The notes below the pieces were generated by a model. That model saw only the letters and a program-made list of their open reading frames with translations. It was not told the origin of the DNA and did no database searches. 41,660 nt of DNA from a virus: the IMG/VR virus record IMGVR_UViG_3300025846_000005, positions 1 through 41,660 of that record; one strand, 5' to 3'. Below are positions 7,763 through 16,610 of this stretch, piece after piece. Position 1 is the first letter of the stretch. Each line of letters begins with the position of its first letter. The position numbers were made by a program, and so were the translations under genes.

Positions 7763-8674
7763 ATGACACCTACTGAAATGATTACGGATTTACCTACAGC
7801 TACTACTATAGATGGTACGACTGATACATTCCCTATCGTTAATAGTGCGCTGGATGAAACTCAACAAATTAGTCGTAATGTATTTTTAGGGATTACAGGT
7901 AGCCCAGTTGGCACGACAGATCCACAGACAATCACTACTAAAACATTAGATAATACCAATACCATAACTATTAAAGATAATCTATTTACCCTACAAGACG
8001 GTGGTGGAGTTACTCGTCAGGCTCAATTCCAATTATCTGGTATAACAGCAGGACAAACTAGAACTTATACTTTACCAGATGCTTCAAGTACATTGATGGA
8101 TATAGCGACTGCACAATCTGCATCCAATAAGACTTTTATTACGCCAACAATAACTAGTGGCATGAACATTACAAGTGGCACTCTAGCAGTTACAGGCAAC
8201 GAAACAGTTGGTGGCACTCTAGCAGTTACAGGCGTTACTACGTTTACTGCGAACCCAGTCTTACCAGTTGGCTCAACTTCATCTGCCATTTCTAATGCTA
8301 ATCTTAATACTACATCTGGAAACATAGGTGGAGCAAGATTAGCGTGGACACCTACAGTTACATCTGAGACTGGTACATTTACAGCGGCGTCTGGTTCGGG
8401 TCATTACACCATTATTGGTAAAAACTTTATATATGATGCCTCCATTGTTATAACAACTGTTGGTTCTGGTGGTGGGGGAATCAAGTTTACATTTCCTTTT
8501 ACAACAACAGCTAAAGGGTTAGCTGGAGTTGGGAGCGAAGACCAGGCAACGGCATATATGGTTAAAGCAGCATTTCTTTCAACTATAGTCGGTATTATAT
8601 TCAAATATGATGGTACTTCTATGGCTGCTTCTGGACGTACATTTAATATTAGTGGGTGTATTGAACTGGCATAA
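7763..8674 (+). CDS. Tail fibre-like protein
   Basis: This encodes 303 aa. The ATG at 7763 is chosen because GGGAG lies about 8 nt upstream; an in-frame ATG at 7748 lacks a site. The N-terminal 70 residues resemble phage fibre anchor domains (sequence around TTKTLDNTNTITIKDN). Residues about 130-180 form a repetitive shaft with two copies of TLAVTG, shared with the protein at 3603-4130. The C-terminal 110 residues form a Gly-rich beta domain, the likely receptor-binding part. Confidence 0.6.
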   Translation: MTPTEMITDLPTATTIDGTTDTFPIVNSALDETQQISRNVFLGITGSPVGTTDPQTITTKTLDNTNTITIKDNLFTLQDGGGVTRQAQFQLSGITAGQTRTYTLPDASSTLMDIATAQSASNKTFITPTITSGMNITSGTLAVTGNETVGGTLAVTGVTTFTANPVLPVGSTSSAISNANLNTTSGNIGGARLAWTPTVTSETGTFTAASGSGHYTIIGKNFIYDASIVITTVGSGGGGIKFTFPFTTTAKGLAGVGSEDQATAYMVKAAFLSTIVGIIFKYDGTSMAASGRTFNISGCIELA

Positions 8675-8707
8675 GAGATTAACTAATTATGACTAAAGGA
8701 GAATAAA

Positions 8708-9640
8708 ATGGCAACCACATGGACAGATGCAAAACTATCAACACAAAGAATAGCTGGAGATAATGACACTGGCACTATTGGATTGCTCAATCAAGGTTAT
8801 AATACTGGTTATCACTTATTTAACGCTAAATTAGCTCGTTATTATACTCGTAAACAACAATTTACGGACATTATCACTCAAGAGTCTATTTATCAGACAC
8901 CAGTTGACTGTATACGTATTACAGGAATTACCTCACTAGTCGGTGGTAGTAGTACGACATCATATTCATGGCCATTAAAACCTATCCATAGCGAGACAGA
9001 ATGGCGTCAGATTACATCATATAAAGTTGCTAATAACTGGCCAACATGGTTTATGCCGCTAGGAAACGATAAGTTCCAAGTCTGGCCTATTCCATCACAG
9101 ACAGTTACTAACGGTTTTAGGCTTTATTACCAACCTAGAGACCACGATTTAACCATAGACGACATCACAAGTACGTCTACAGTTGCAACAGTTACCGTAA
9201 CTAACGGTTCAACTCTAGTAACTGCTACCAGTGGCGTATTTACACCAGATATGCGCGGATTATCGTTTCAGCTTACTGGTGTGTCAGACGATACCTTTTA
9301 CACAATTACAGATGTACCAACTAACGCAACCTTAACCCTAAAATCGGCTTTTGTTGGTTATAGTGGTAATTTACAGGCATGGAGAATTGGTCAACTTTCG
9401 ATTATTCCACCTGAATATGTTGATGCGCCTATGCACTATGCACTAGGAAACTACTTTATGTCTAAAGGGAATACAGCGCGCGCGCAATTCCACTTAGGTA
9501 CACCAGACAACCCAGGGATGTTCTATAGTATGCAAAAAGACTGCAAACAAGAATACGCAAGTTCACAGACTGGTTCGGTTATCACGACAGAGCAGGCAGT
9601 AACAAATCCTTGGGTGTATCCGCCCAATCCAGCACCATAA
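8708..9640 (+). CDS. Head-tail adaptor/neck protein (P22 gp4-like)
   Basis: This encodes 310 aa. The N-terminal helical region and the conserved-looking core (Trp/Tyr-rich, about 60-150) are typical of podovirus adaptor proteins that bind below the portal ring. A beta-rich insertion (about 155-225, with Thr/Val/Asn-Gly turns) interrupts the helical fold, which resumes to the C-terminus. A good AAGGAG precedes the ATG. The next gene is the large nozzle-like protein, the usual partner. The call rests mainly on order and size. Confidence 0.55.
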   Translation: MATTWTDAKLSTQRIAGDNDTGTIGLLNQGYNTGYHLFNAKLARYYTRKQQFTDIITQESIYQTPVDCIRITGITSLVGGSSTTSYSWPLKPIHSETEWRQITSYKVANNWPTWFMPLGNDKFQVWPIPSQTVTNGFRLYYQPRDHDLTIDDITSTSTVATVTVTNGSTLVTATSGVFTPDMRGLSFQLTGVSDDTFYTITDVPTNATLTLKSAFVGYSGNLQAWRIGQLSIIPPEYVDAPMHYALGNYFMSKGNTARAQFHLGTPDNPGMFYSMQKDCKQEYASSQTGSVITTEQAVTNPWVYPPNPAP

Positions 9641-9652
9641 TGAGGAGTAAAA

Positions 9653-11596
9653 ATGACTAAAATACCATTTGCAAATAGTTCATTCGTCGGAGGGCAAGCC
9701 ACTGATCTAAAGTTGGGAATTGCTAATTCTTTTGCTGCTTCTCAGTCGATTGATTTTCGCAAGTCTCCATCACAATTTACTTTGTTAGGTAGACCAGTTA
9801 GTGAGACTGCAAGTACAATAGTAGACTTGGTCCAGAATGAAGTGATGACTGACGCTGGTGTTATTTATGCTATGGGCGATACTGGTTATATTTATTCAAG
9901 AACTGGCACTACGTGGACCAATTTCGGCAAGATTCGCAATGGTAGGTTCGGTATAACTTACAGACAAGACCAACAGACTATTTATCTAGCGAGCGATACT
10001 ACTGTTTCATCAATCACTACCGTCAACGCTACTCCTACTTTAAACGTAGATTTCTACGGTATTTCACAATCTACTTATAATAATACAGATACAATGGGCT
10101 TCAATGTCAATGCTAATCAATCGACTGGAACTTTAACCACTGCCCTCGGTACTTCAATAAGCGAGACAGTAACTGCACTTCGCTATTTTCAGACTGACAT
10201 CGAACCATTAAATAAGTTATGCGTATGGGTAGTCGCAAAAGGTACTGGCAACTGGACTTTAACTATTCATGATGGGTTAAATAACGTCATCGGTAGCCAA
10301 ACTATTACAAATGCTAGTTTAAATAATGGTGCATTCAATTGTTTCATATTCTCTAGCCCTCTACGAGCCTCTGTAGCGCCTGCTGCGCAAACTTACCACT
10401 TCCATCTCACTTCATCGGTAAACAATGGCACAACGTGTTCTGTGACAGCTAACGATATGCGAACAGCCGATATGCAGTTATGGGCTGACCGTTTAATCAC
10501 TACGGCAAACGGAATACATCCGATTGAGCAAATCCAACAATTCGTAGCAATCGGAAACGGACGTTATTTAAGCGTCTGGGAGCCTCTAGGAAACGCCGCG
10601 CCTGATAATACTGAGTGGCAACGCCATAAACTACAATTTCCTCCTGAGTGGGAAGTATGTGGAATAGCAAAAATGAACGAATATATCGCAATCGCTTGTG
10701 AGAATAAGCAACATGGTGGCATTATATTCTGGTGGGACGGTCTAAGCTCGACTTATAACTCTTTTACTGAAATACCAGAGGGCGCACCTTATGCAATTCA
10801 CTCTTACAATAACGCTGTTTATTATGAGGCTGGTGGTGCATGGTACGCCATAAGCACGGTAGATTCAATGCCTCAGAAAATTAGAACTTTACCTTTTGGC
10901 GAGAACTCTTACGGAAATAGTAATAATTCAACTGTCGTTTATCCTTACGCTGCAACTACTCGTAATGGTATACAGTTAATGGCGTGGCCATCAATTACGA
11001 CTAACGTAAATATCCCTTACGGCGTTTATTCATGGGGTCGTGTCGATACTAACTTCTCTAACTCATTTGGATATTCTTACTTACTATCGACAGGTTCAAC
11101 AAAATGGTCAAATACTAACAATCTAACTATTGGAATGATTAAAAACTTCGGCGATACACTTCATATATCTTGGAGAGATGATAGCAAAACACCTGCCTAT
11201 GGCATAGACGTAGTTAATTCAAGTTCACCGATGCCACGATTTGCTAAGTGGGAAAGTGTCATTATAGATAACGGGTTTATGGGTAAAGACAAACAAGCTA
11301 ATTATATGAATGCGACTTGGTTAGATTTACCAGATGGTGTACAATGCCAACTTAAATACTCCATTAATCGAGGTACTTGGATATATTCGCCCCTATTCAG
11401 TAATACGAATACTTGGTTAGGGAATAGTCAGGCTACCTATGCTAAATTATCTTGTGGTCAATCGATTGCACAATCTAGGTATACCGAGGTACAAATCGGA
11501 CTAGATGTTTATTGTGATGATAATATTTACCTATCTCCTACTATTACGAGTGTTAATCTGATATTTGATGACTTAGGTAATGAGGTACTTCAGTAA
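9653..11596 (+). CDS. Tail nozzle/stabilisation protein (P22 gp10-like)
   Basis: This encodes 647 aa of almost entirely beta-structure, with many Trp, Tyr, Gly and Asn-Gly turns. The N-terminus (about 1-60) and the repeated short blades (for example GVIYAMGDTGYIYSRTGTTW at about 70-90) resemble the beta-propeller nozzle proteins that extend a podovirus tail below the adaptor. It lies between the adaptor gene and small tail genes, as expected for this role. Its stop overlaps the next start (TAATGG). Confidence 0.6.
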   Translation: MTKIPFANSSFVGGQATDLKLGIANSFAASQSIDFRKSPSQFTLLGRPVSETASTIVDLVQNEVMTDAGVIYAMGDTGYIYSRTGTTWTNFGKIRNGRFGITYRQDQQTIYLASDTTVSSITTVNATPTLNVDFYGISQSTYNNTDTMGFNVNANQSTGTLTTALGTSISETVTALRYFQTDIEPLNKLCVWVVAKGTGNWTLTIHDGLNNVIGSQTITNASLNNGAFNCFIFSSPLRASVAPAAQTYHFHLTSSVNNGTTCSVTANDMRTADMQLWADRLITTANGIHPIEQIQQFVAIGNGRYLSVWEPLGNAAPDNTEWQRHKLQFPPEWEVCGIAKMNEYIAIACENKQHGGIIFWWDGLSSTYNSFTEIPEGAPYAIHSYNNAVYYEAGGAWYAISTVDSMPQKIRTLPFGENSYGNSNNSTVVYPYAATTRNGIQLMAWPSITTNVNIPYGVYSWGRVDTNFSNSFGYSYLLSTGSTKWSNTNNLTIGMIKNFGDTLHISWRDDSKTPAYGIDVVNSSSPMPRFAKWESVIIDNGFMGKDKQANYMNATWLDLPDGVQCQLKYSINRGTWIYSPLFSNTNTWLGNSQATYAKLSCGQSIAQSRYTEVQIGLDVYCDDNIYLSPTITSVNLIFDDLGNEVLQ

Positions 11597-12249
11597 TGGT
11601 GTATAAAACTGCATCTATTCCGTCAGTAAGACCATCAGACATCAATGGTGGTAGTTTAGGGCGTGTATTGCCACGTCAGACATCTACAGGAGTTACGCGC
11701 GGTGTACAACAATTAGGAAGTCCAAATGTATATTCAGATGGTGGTAGTAGTCAGATAATTGTTAAAGATACAGTACCACGAGTATTAATGGGAAACCAAA
11801 AAACATTTGGCGAAGGATTTTATGTTTCAAAGCCCACAATAGATGTATTAACTAATATTGATCCTAATCAATTAATATTTAATAGCAACCAGAATGTATT
11901 TAAGATTGTTTCATCTGGTACTACTACTACGCCAGTATATAATGTGACTGGGACAACTGGCCAATGGAATAACTCGGTCGGTGGTGGTCCAGGTATAGTA
12001 ACCCATAATTTAGGATATATACCGGGAGTTATCGCCTACGTCGATTACGGTGGACAATATGTCCTATTGCCTACGACTTTTCAATCAATCAGTGGATTTT
12101 CAGCAGCAATTTTTAACCGAGTGTCGATTAATGTCACATCTACGAGTTTGTATATATTGGATACGACTATTACCAATGGTGCTGTTGCTACATACGCCTC
12201 AGGCGGATTAAATATTAGATATTATTTATTACAGGAAACAGCTAGTTAG
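11596..12249 (+). CDS. Tail-associated beta protein
   Basis: This encodes 217 aa, starting inside the stop of the nozzle-like gene. The C-terminal 90 residues (containing IVTHNLGYIPGVIAY, about residues 134-148) resemble a domain frequently found at the end of phage tail and fibre proteins, where a His-Asn-Leu-Gly turn is followed by beta strands. The N-terminal part is low in structure and may bind the tail. A receptor-contact role is plausible. Confidence 0.5.
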   Translation: MVYKTASIPSVRPSDINGGSLGRVLPRQTSTGVTRGVQQLGSPNVYSDGGSSQIIVKDTVPRVLMGNQKTFGEGFYVSKPTIDVLTNIDPNQLIFNSNQNVFKIVSSGTTTTPVYNVTGTTGQWNNSVGGGPGIVTHNLGYIPGVIAYVDYGGQYVLLPTTFQSISGFSAAIFNRVSINVTSTSLYILDTTITNGAVATYASGGLNIRYYLLQETAS

Positions 12250-12272
12250 TTGATTATTTAATAATTTAACTG

Positions 12273-12316
12273 TATTATTTAATTATAGGTTTCCCTCAAC
12301 AGGGATTAATTTTATT
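12273..12316 (+). promoter_or_regulatory. -10-like box plus short hairpin leader
   Basis: TATTAT (12273-12278) is followed by the hairpin TCCCT-CAAC-AGGGA (12292-12305) and TTAATTTTATTTT. GGAGAT and the ATG at 12333 follow. It is weaker than the other modules but has the same order and spacing. Confidence 0.45.
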
Positions 12317-12332
12317 TTATGGAGATATACTA

Positions 12333-13157
12333 ATGCAAAACCCATCCACATCAGCAGAGGCATTGACGCAATTACAACAAGCACAACAGGCATCTAAAAA
12401 TCCTAATGATTATCTCGCAGGTCAAGAGGCTACTTTAGGTGTTGGCACTGCTCGTAATACCGTAACTGGTCTACAGGGTGCGATAGATAGTACTACTCGT
12501 CTTTTATCCCAAGTAGCACCATCTGTTATGGGTCGGACTGCTAATTCTCTCGTAACGTCTGCACAAGCTACCCGACAAATTGGTAATGAACAGGCTCCAC
12601 TAAATGAAACTCTTACAAAGCAGGGTGGTGAATATAATAAAGCTGCTACTAATCTTACCAACTTACAAAATCAGGCACAGACTGCTGCATCTGGTCAATA
12701 TACTGGTGAACAAAATAAACTTAGTTATATGCAAAATCTTTACAACACGATGTACACTAAGGAACAAAATGCCGCTCAAGCTGCTGCTCAAATTGCTGCT
12801 GACGCTGAAAATAAGAGACGATTCGAGATACAGCAAGCTGAAAGTACCCGACAATTTGCTGAAAGTACCCGACAATTTAATGTCCAACAAGCACAAAGTA
12901 GCGCAAAAGCAAGTACTCCATCTGCATCTGATACAAAGAGCGCTGACCAAAAAGCTATCGCTCAAGCTCTTAACGATGCATCTGGTAAAGATAATTACGT
13001 CTCTCCATACAGTTATAAGATGGCTAAAGATGACTGGGTAAGTTCAGGTTATAGTTCAGATGAGTTCGATAAGATATTCAGCAATAAACGAAATCCATAT
13101 AGCGGAGACAGTGAAAACGGAGCAAAAAGAAGTAAAGCAGACTACGGGATAGCTTAA
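12333..13157 (+). CDS. Internal virion (ejection) protein 1
   Basis: This encodes 274 aa, rich in Gln, Ala, Thr and Ser, with a long helical coiled-coil segment at about 90-190 and a disordered C-terminus. It is the first of three genes after the tail proteins, the place where podoviruses encode proteins carried in the head and ejected with DNA. Residues about 169-182 contain a perfect tandem duplication (AESTRQF twice). No enzymatic motif is visible. Confidence 0.55.
   Translation: MQNPSTSAEALTQLQQAQQASKNPNDYLAGQEATLGVGTARNTVTGLQGAIDSTTRLLSQVAPSVMGRTANSLVTSAQATRQIGNEQAPLNETLTKQGGEYNKAATNLTNLQNQAQTAASGQYTGEQNKLSYMQNLYNTMYTKEQNAAQAAAQIAADAENKRRFEIQQAESTRQFAESTRQFNVQQAQSSAKASTPSASDTKSADQKAIAQALNDASGKDNYVSPYSYKMAKDDWVSSGYSSDEFDKIFSNKRNPYSGDSENGAKRSKADYGIA
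12837..12878 (+). repeat. Perfect 21-bp tandem duplication
   Basis: Two identical 21-bp units (12837-12857 and 12858-12878) encode AESTRQF twice in the ejection protein. Identity at the DNA level indicates a recent slippage event that kept the frame. Confidence 0.85.
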
Positions 13158-13158
13158 T

Positions 13159-15921
13159 ATGCCCGAATATATTAGTATCTTTGCTAAGAAAGATAAAAAA
13201 ACTACCTCATCAGGTGGATATGTTAGTCCTCTTGCTGGTCGCGATTATAAAGAACCTAAAATCGAGACAGCACCAGTTGTTAAACCAGTTAGCAACGCCT
13301 CTACTGGTCCAATTGATGCAGTCAGTAAGACTATGCCAAAAGCACCATATCCAGTACAACCGAATACAGTTCCTAAAATACCAGTTGTAGATAATAGACC
13401 ATTCCCAATGCGAGTACCTGGAACTACTCCGACTAAAGAGGAACAGATTAAATATGCGCCAAAACCTATTTCTAACTTAAAAGTCCCAGGAATTGATTTA
13501 TCACTTACAACTGGCACTGGACTTACTCAAGAGAAACGAATACAACAAAATCAGGTTAATGCTAAATTAGCGGCAGACACTAAAGCAAAGCAACTTGCCG
13601 AGGCTAATAAGTTTTATGATACCGAATACGAAACGGCAACTGGTAAGGTTAAAGGTAAAGATATACCAGTACAATCTAAAATATTTGAGCCAGTTGATAC
13701 TAGTAAAAATAAACCAGGAGTTATTACCTTTCAAAGTCCATTAGCTAAAGGGTCTAAAACTTATGGTGAAATTGTAGACAAATATAATGGCATGTCGGCT
13801 GCCGATCAACACGCATTTCTATCGTCATTATCAAAGGTCGCATCAAGTAATCCATTGAACTCACCAGAATTACAGAATAACGTAAATGATGCCTCTATCG
13901 CGTTATCTTTATTAGATGAAAAAGGTAAGAATAAAACAAGTACAATAGGGTCATTCTTAAAAGATTTAGTTAGTGGCACTGTTGATTCTGCATTAAAGGG
14001 TAGTTCAGCCATCAGTGCGCTCGCAGAAGCTGGTATGAACACTGTTGCAGGCAAAGAAGCTGGAACAACCTATTCAGAACAAAAAGCTGAACAAGATTTT
14101 AAAGATGGCAAGATAAGCGCATCTGAATTAGCTTCTGCAAGAAATCAAGGTCAATTGACTAGACAAGAATTAATCGGCACTAAACCTAAAAGTGGTTTTG
14201 AGGGTGTGATAGATAAAGCCCTTAGATTAGGTGGCGCAGTTGCTAATACAGCAGGGTTAGTAATGCCACTTGAATCATTCTGGTCAGCCTCCACTAAGAC
14301 TATTGCTGGCATGACTGCTAAAGAAATTGCTATTACCTATTTTAAAGAAGGACTCAATAACGCTATTACAAATGCGCTAAGTGCCTTTCAGAGTACTGGA
14401 ACTGATACCAAGTGGGAAGATGTGTTAACACAAGGTGCAATGGGCGCTGGCTTTGGTCTAGGCGGTAGAGCGTTAGGTGATGTCGTACAGTATCTGACAA
14501 GAGCAAAGATGACACCTAAGATGTTCTCGGAACTACCGCCTGAAATACAATTAGATTATATTAAAAAAGCTACTGAAGGTTTGCCAATCGCTGATGTTAA
14601 AGAAGTGGCTGATGCTGTTAAGACTGGGACTAAAAATATTGAGGAAGCGCCAACTCCACAGGCTAAAGTTATCTCTAATCTTGAAGAGTCCACTGGCACT
14701 AAAATACCAGAACGTCAGGCTGCTAATTTGGCTGAGAACGCACCTGAAGCCCCACAAGCGCCTGTAGTAGGAAAAACTCCATTGCATGATGAAGCATTAA
14801 AATATAATAACCCAGACGAGTTTATAAAATCACAAGGACAACCACTTTATCACGGCACTAACGCTAATTTTGACACACTAGATAGTAAAATGGCAGGCAC
14901 TAGTAATGATTACGGAGTTTGGGGTGAGGGAACTTATGTTACACCACATAAAGACACTGCTGTAAATTATGGTAAAAATATACATGAAGTATATGGCACT
15001 CCCAAAAATCCACTTGATGTAAATAGTTTTAAATCTGTTGATGAAGCAGCCGACTATTTAGATATGTCACCTGACGCACTGAGGATGGATGAAGATGGTT
15101 CAATACGACCAGTCGGTAATCAGGCATCACAATTTAGTAGCCATGTAAAAGAAAAAGGTTATGATGGGATAATTAAAAATCGTGGCGATAAAAGTACTGA
15201 AATTGTATTATTCGATACTAATAACATTAAAACTAAACAACAACTCACTGACATTTACAATGAAGCTCACTCTCTCGCCCCACAAGTAAGTAAGACACCA
15301 GAAATCAGCACTCCAAAAGTTGAGACGCCAGTTATTGAAGCGCCTAAAGTTGAAGTCAAAAAGCCCAAAGTTACTACAACGTCAACAGTCGGTACTTCTA
15401 AGTTGGCTACACGAGTTAAAAAAGCCGCCATGCGTAAAAAAATGATATATGGTTTTGATAAGACTTTTAATGACTTACCAGAATATGATAGAGTAACCCG
15501 TAAAGAACAGATGACAAAGGCCACAGATTTTATATTGAATGACCGAGAGAATGCTATTAAGGTCGCTATGGGTAAACAGGCAGCACCTGATGGAATATTA
15601 AATAATAGTGTATGGATGGCCGTTAAGGAATACGCCGAAAACACTGGGGACGTCGAGTTAATGAGACAACTAGCACAATCTGAAATTGTTACTCGCGCTA
15701 CTGGAATGGGTCAAGAAATCAGTATGTTAGCGGAGAAGAATCCTCATTCTGCAGTTGAAAATATTAGACAAGTTCGCGAAACTCGTGCAAAAGCGATGGA
15801 AAAGAAATATAGGACTACAATAGACAAAGAGGTTAAAAAGGCTAAGGTGTCAGTTGACAAGGTAACCCCTAAAGCTTCTAAGGAGACGTGGGCATCATTT
15901 ATATCGGGGCTAGAATGCTAG
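13159..15921 (+). CDS. Large ejection protein with ADP-ribosyltransferase-like domain
   Basis: This encodes 920 aa. The first 150 residues are Pro/Lys-rich and disordered. A helical part with hydrophobic segments (about 265-460) follows and could help cross the membrane. Residues about 563-695 look like an ART domain of the polyvalent-protein type: LYHGT with His565, a GEGTYVTP strand, and a final strand STEIVLFD with Glu681, giving an H-Y-E-like set. A charged helical C-terminal region ends shortly after TWASFISGLEC. The HNH gene begins at once, so the reading frame may have been interrupted and this protein may once have been fused to 16610-18880. ADP-ribosylation of host proteins by an injected enzyme (as T4 Alt does) is an inference. 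Confidence 0.65.
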   Translation: MPEYISIFAKKDKKTTSSGGYVSPLAGRDYKEPKIETAPVVKPVSNASTGPIDAVSKTMPKAPYPVQPNTVPKIPVVDNRPFPMRVPGTTPTKEEQIKYAPKPISNLKVPGIDLSLTTGTGLTQEKRIQQNQVNAKLAADTKAKQLAEANKFYDTEYETATGKVKGKDIPVQSKIFEPVDTSKNKPGVITFQSPLAKGSKTYGEIVDKYNGMSAADQHAFLSSLSKVASSNPLNSPELQNNVNDASIALSLLDEKGKNKTSTIGSFLKDLVSGTVDSALKGSSAISALAEAGMNTVAGKEAGTTYSEQKAEQDFKDGKISASELASARNQGQLTRQELIGTKPKSGFEGVIDKALRLGGAVANTAGLVMPLESFWSASTKTIAGMTAKEIAITYFKEGLNNAITNALSAFQSTGTDTKWEDVLTQGAMGAGFGLGGRALGDVVQYLTRAKMTPKMFSELPPEIQLDYIKKATEGLPIADVKEVADAVKTGTKNIEEAPTPQAKVISNLEESTGTKIPERQAANLAENAPEAPQAPVVGKTPLHDEALKYNNPDEFIKSQGQPLYHGTNANFDTLDSKMAGTSNDYGVWGEGTYVTPHKDTAVNYGKNIHEVYGTPKNPLDVNSFKSVDEAADYLDMSPDALRMDEDGSIRPVGNQASQFSSHVKEKGYDGIIKNRGDKSTEIVLFDTNNIKTKQQLTDIYNEAHSLAPQVSKTPEISTPKVETPVIEAPKVEVKKPKVTTTSTVGTSKLATRVKKAAMRKKMIYGFDKTFNDLPEYDRVTRKEQMTKATDFILNDRENAIKVAMGKQAAPDGILNNSVWMAVKEYAENTGDVELMRQLAQSEIVTRATGMGQEISMLAEKNPHSAVENIRQVRETRAKAMEKKYRTTIDKEVKKAKVSVDKVTPKASKETWASFISGLEC

Positions 15922-15953
15922 TTTATTCATACAATGAAGTGTATAATATGTTC

Positions 15954-16610
15954 ATGATTAAAAAACGTATTGTATCTCCAGAAACTAGAATTAAAATGCG
16001 TCTTGCACAAAAAAAACGTATGGACGAAGGCAGGCATAATTTTTATAAAGGTCATATATTATTTGGTGGTGGTATAGTTAATAATACAAAGGGTTTATTG
16101 CCAAATCGTATAGGTATACCACACACAGAAGAATCTAAACAAAAAATTAGAGATTTTAATTTGAATATGTCAGTTGATGAGAGAAATATTAGGTCTGCTA
16201 TTATTAGGAAATCTCTACTCGGTAAAAAGCAATCACCAGAAACAATAACTAAAAGAGTTGCTTCCAGAAAAGGATACAGACATTCAGAAGAGACAAGAAA
16301 AAAAATATCTCAATCTCAAATGGGCGAAAAAAGTCATTTGTGGGTGGGTGGTAAAACTAATATAAATAAACAAATAAGGAAATCTGTTGATTTTAAATTA
16401 TGGCGTGAATCAGTGTTTAGACGTGATAACTACACATGTAAATTATGCGGTACAAGAGGTTGTGAACTACATCCTCACCACATTAAATCTTTTTGTGATT
16501 ACCCCGAATTAAGATTTGAGATAGATAATGGTATGACTCTATGTAGAGAATGCCATTTAAAAACTGATTCATGGGGTCATAAACCATTAAAGATACTGGA
16601 GTGTAAATAA
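15954..16610 (+). CDS. HNH homing endonuclease with NUMOD3-type repeats
   Basis: This encodes 218 aa from the ATG at 15954. Several DNA-binding helix repeats of the NUMOD3 type (SPETRIKMR, HTEESKQKI, SPETITKR, HSEETRKKIS) precede a C-terminal HNH domain. That domain has CKLC, HPHHIKSF and CRECH, with an Asn in the middle strand, so it appears catalytically complete. TATAAT at 15942-15947 ends 6 nt before the ATG, so the mRNA may be leaderless. The gene lies exactly between two large ejection-protein genes, a typical invasion site. Codon use is more AT-rich than its neighbours. Confidence 0.85.
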   Translation: MIKKRIVSPETRIKMRLAQKKRMDEGRHNFYKGHILFGGGIVNNTKGLLPNRIGIPHTEESKQKIRDFNLNMSVDERNIRSAIIRKSLLGKKQSPETITKRVASRKGYRHSEETRKKISQSQMGEKSHLWVGGKTNINKQIRKSVDFKLWRESVFRRDNYTCKLCGTRGCELHPHHIKSFCDYPELRFEIDNGMTLCRECHLKTDSWGHKPLKILECK

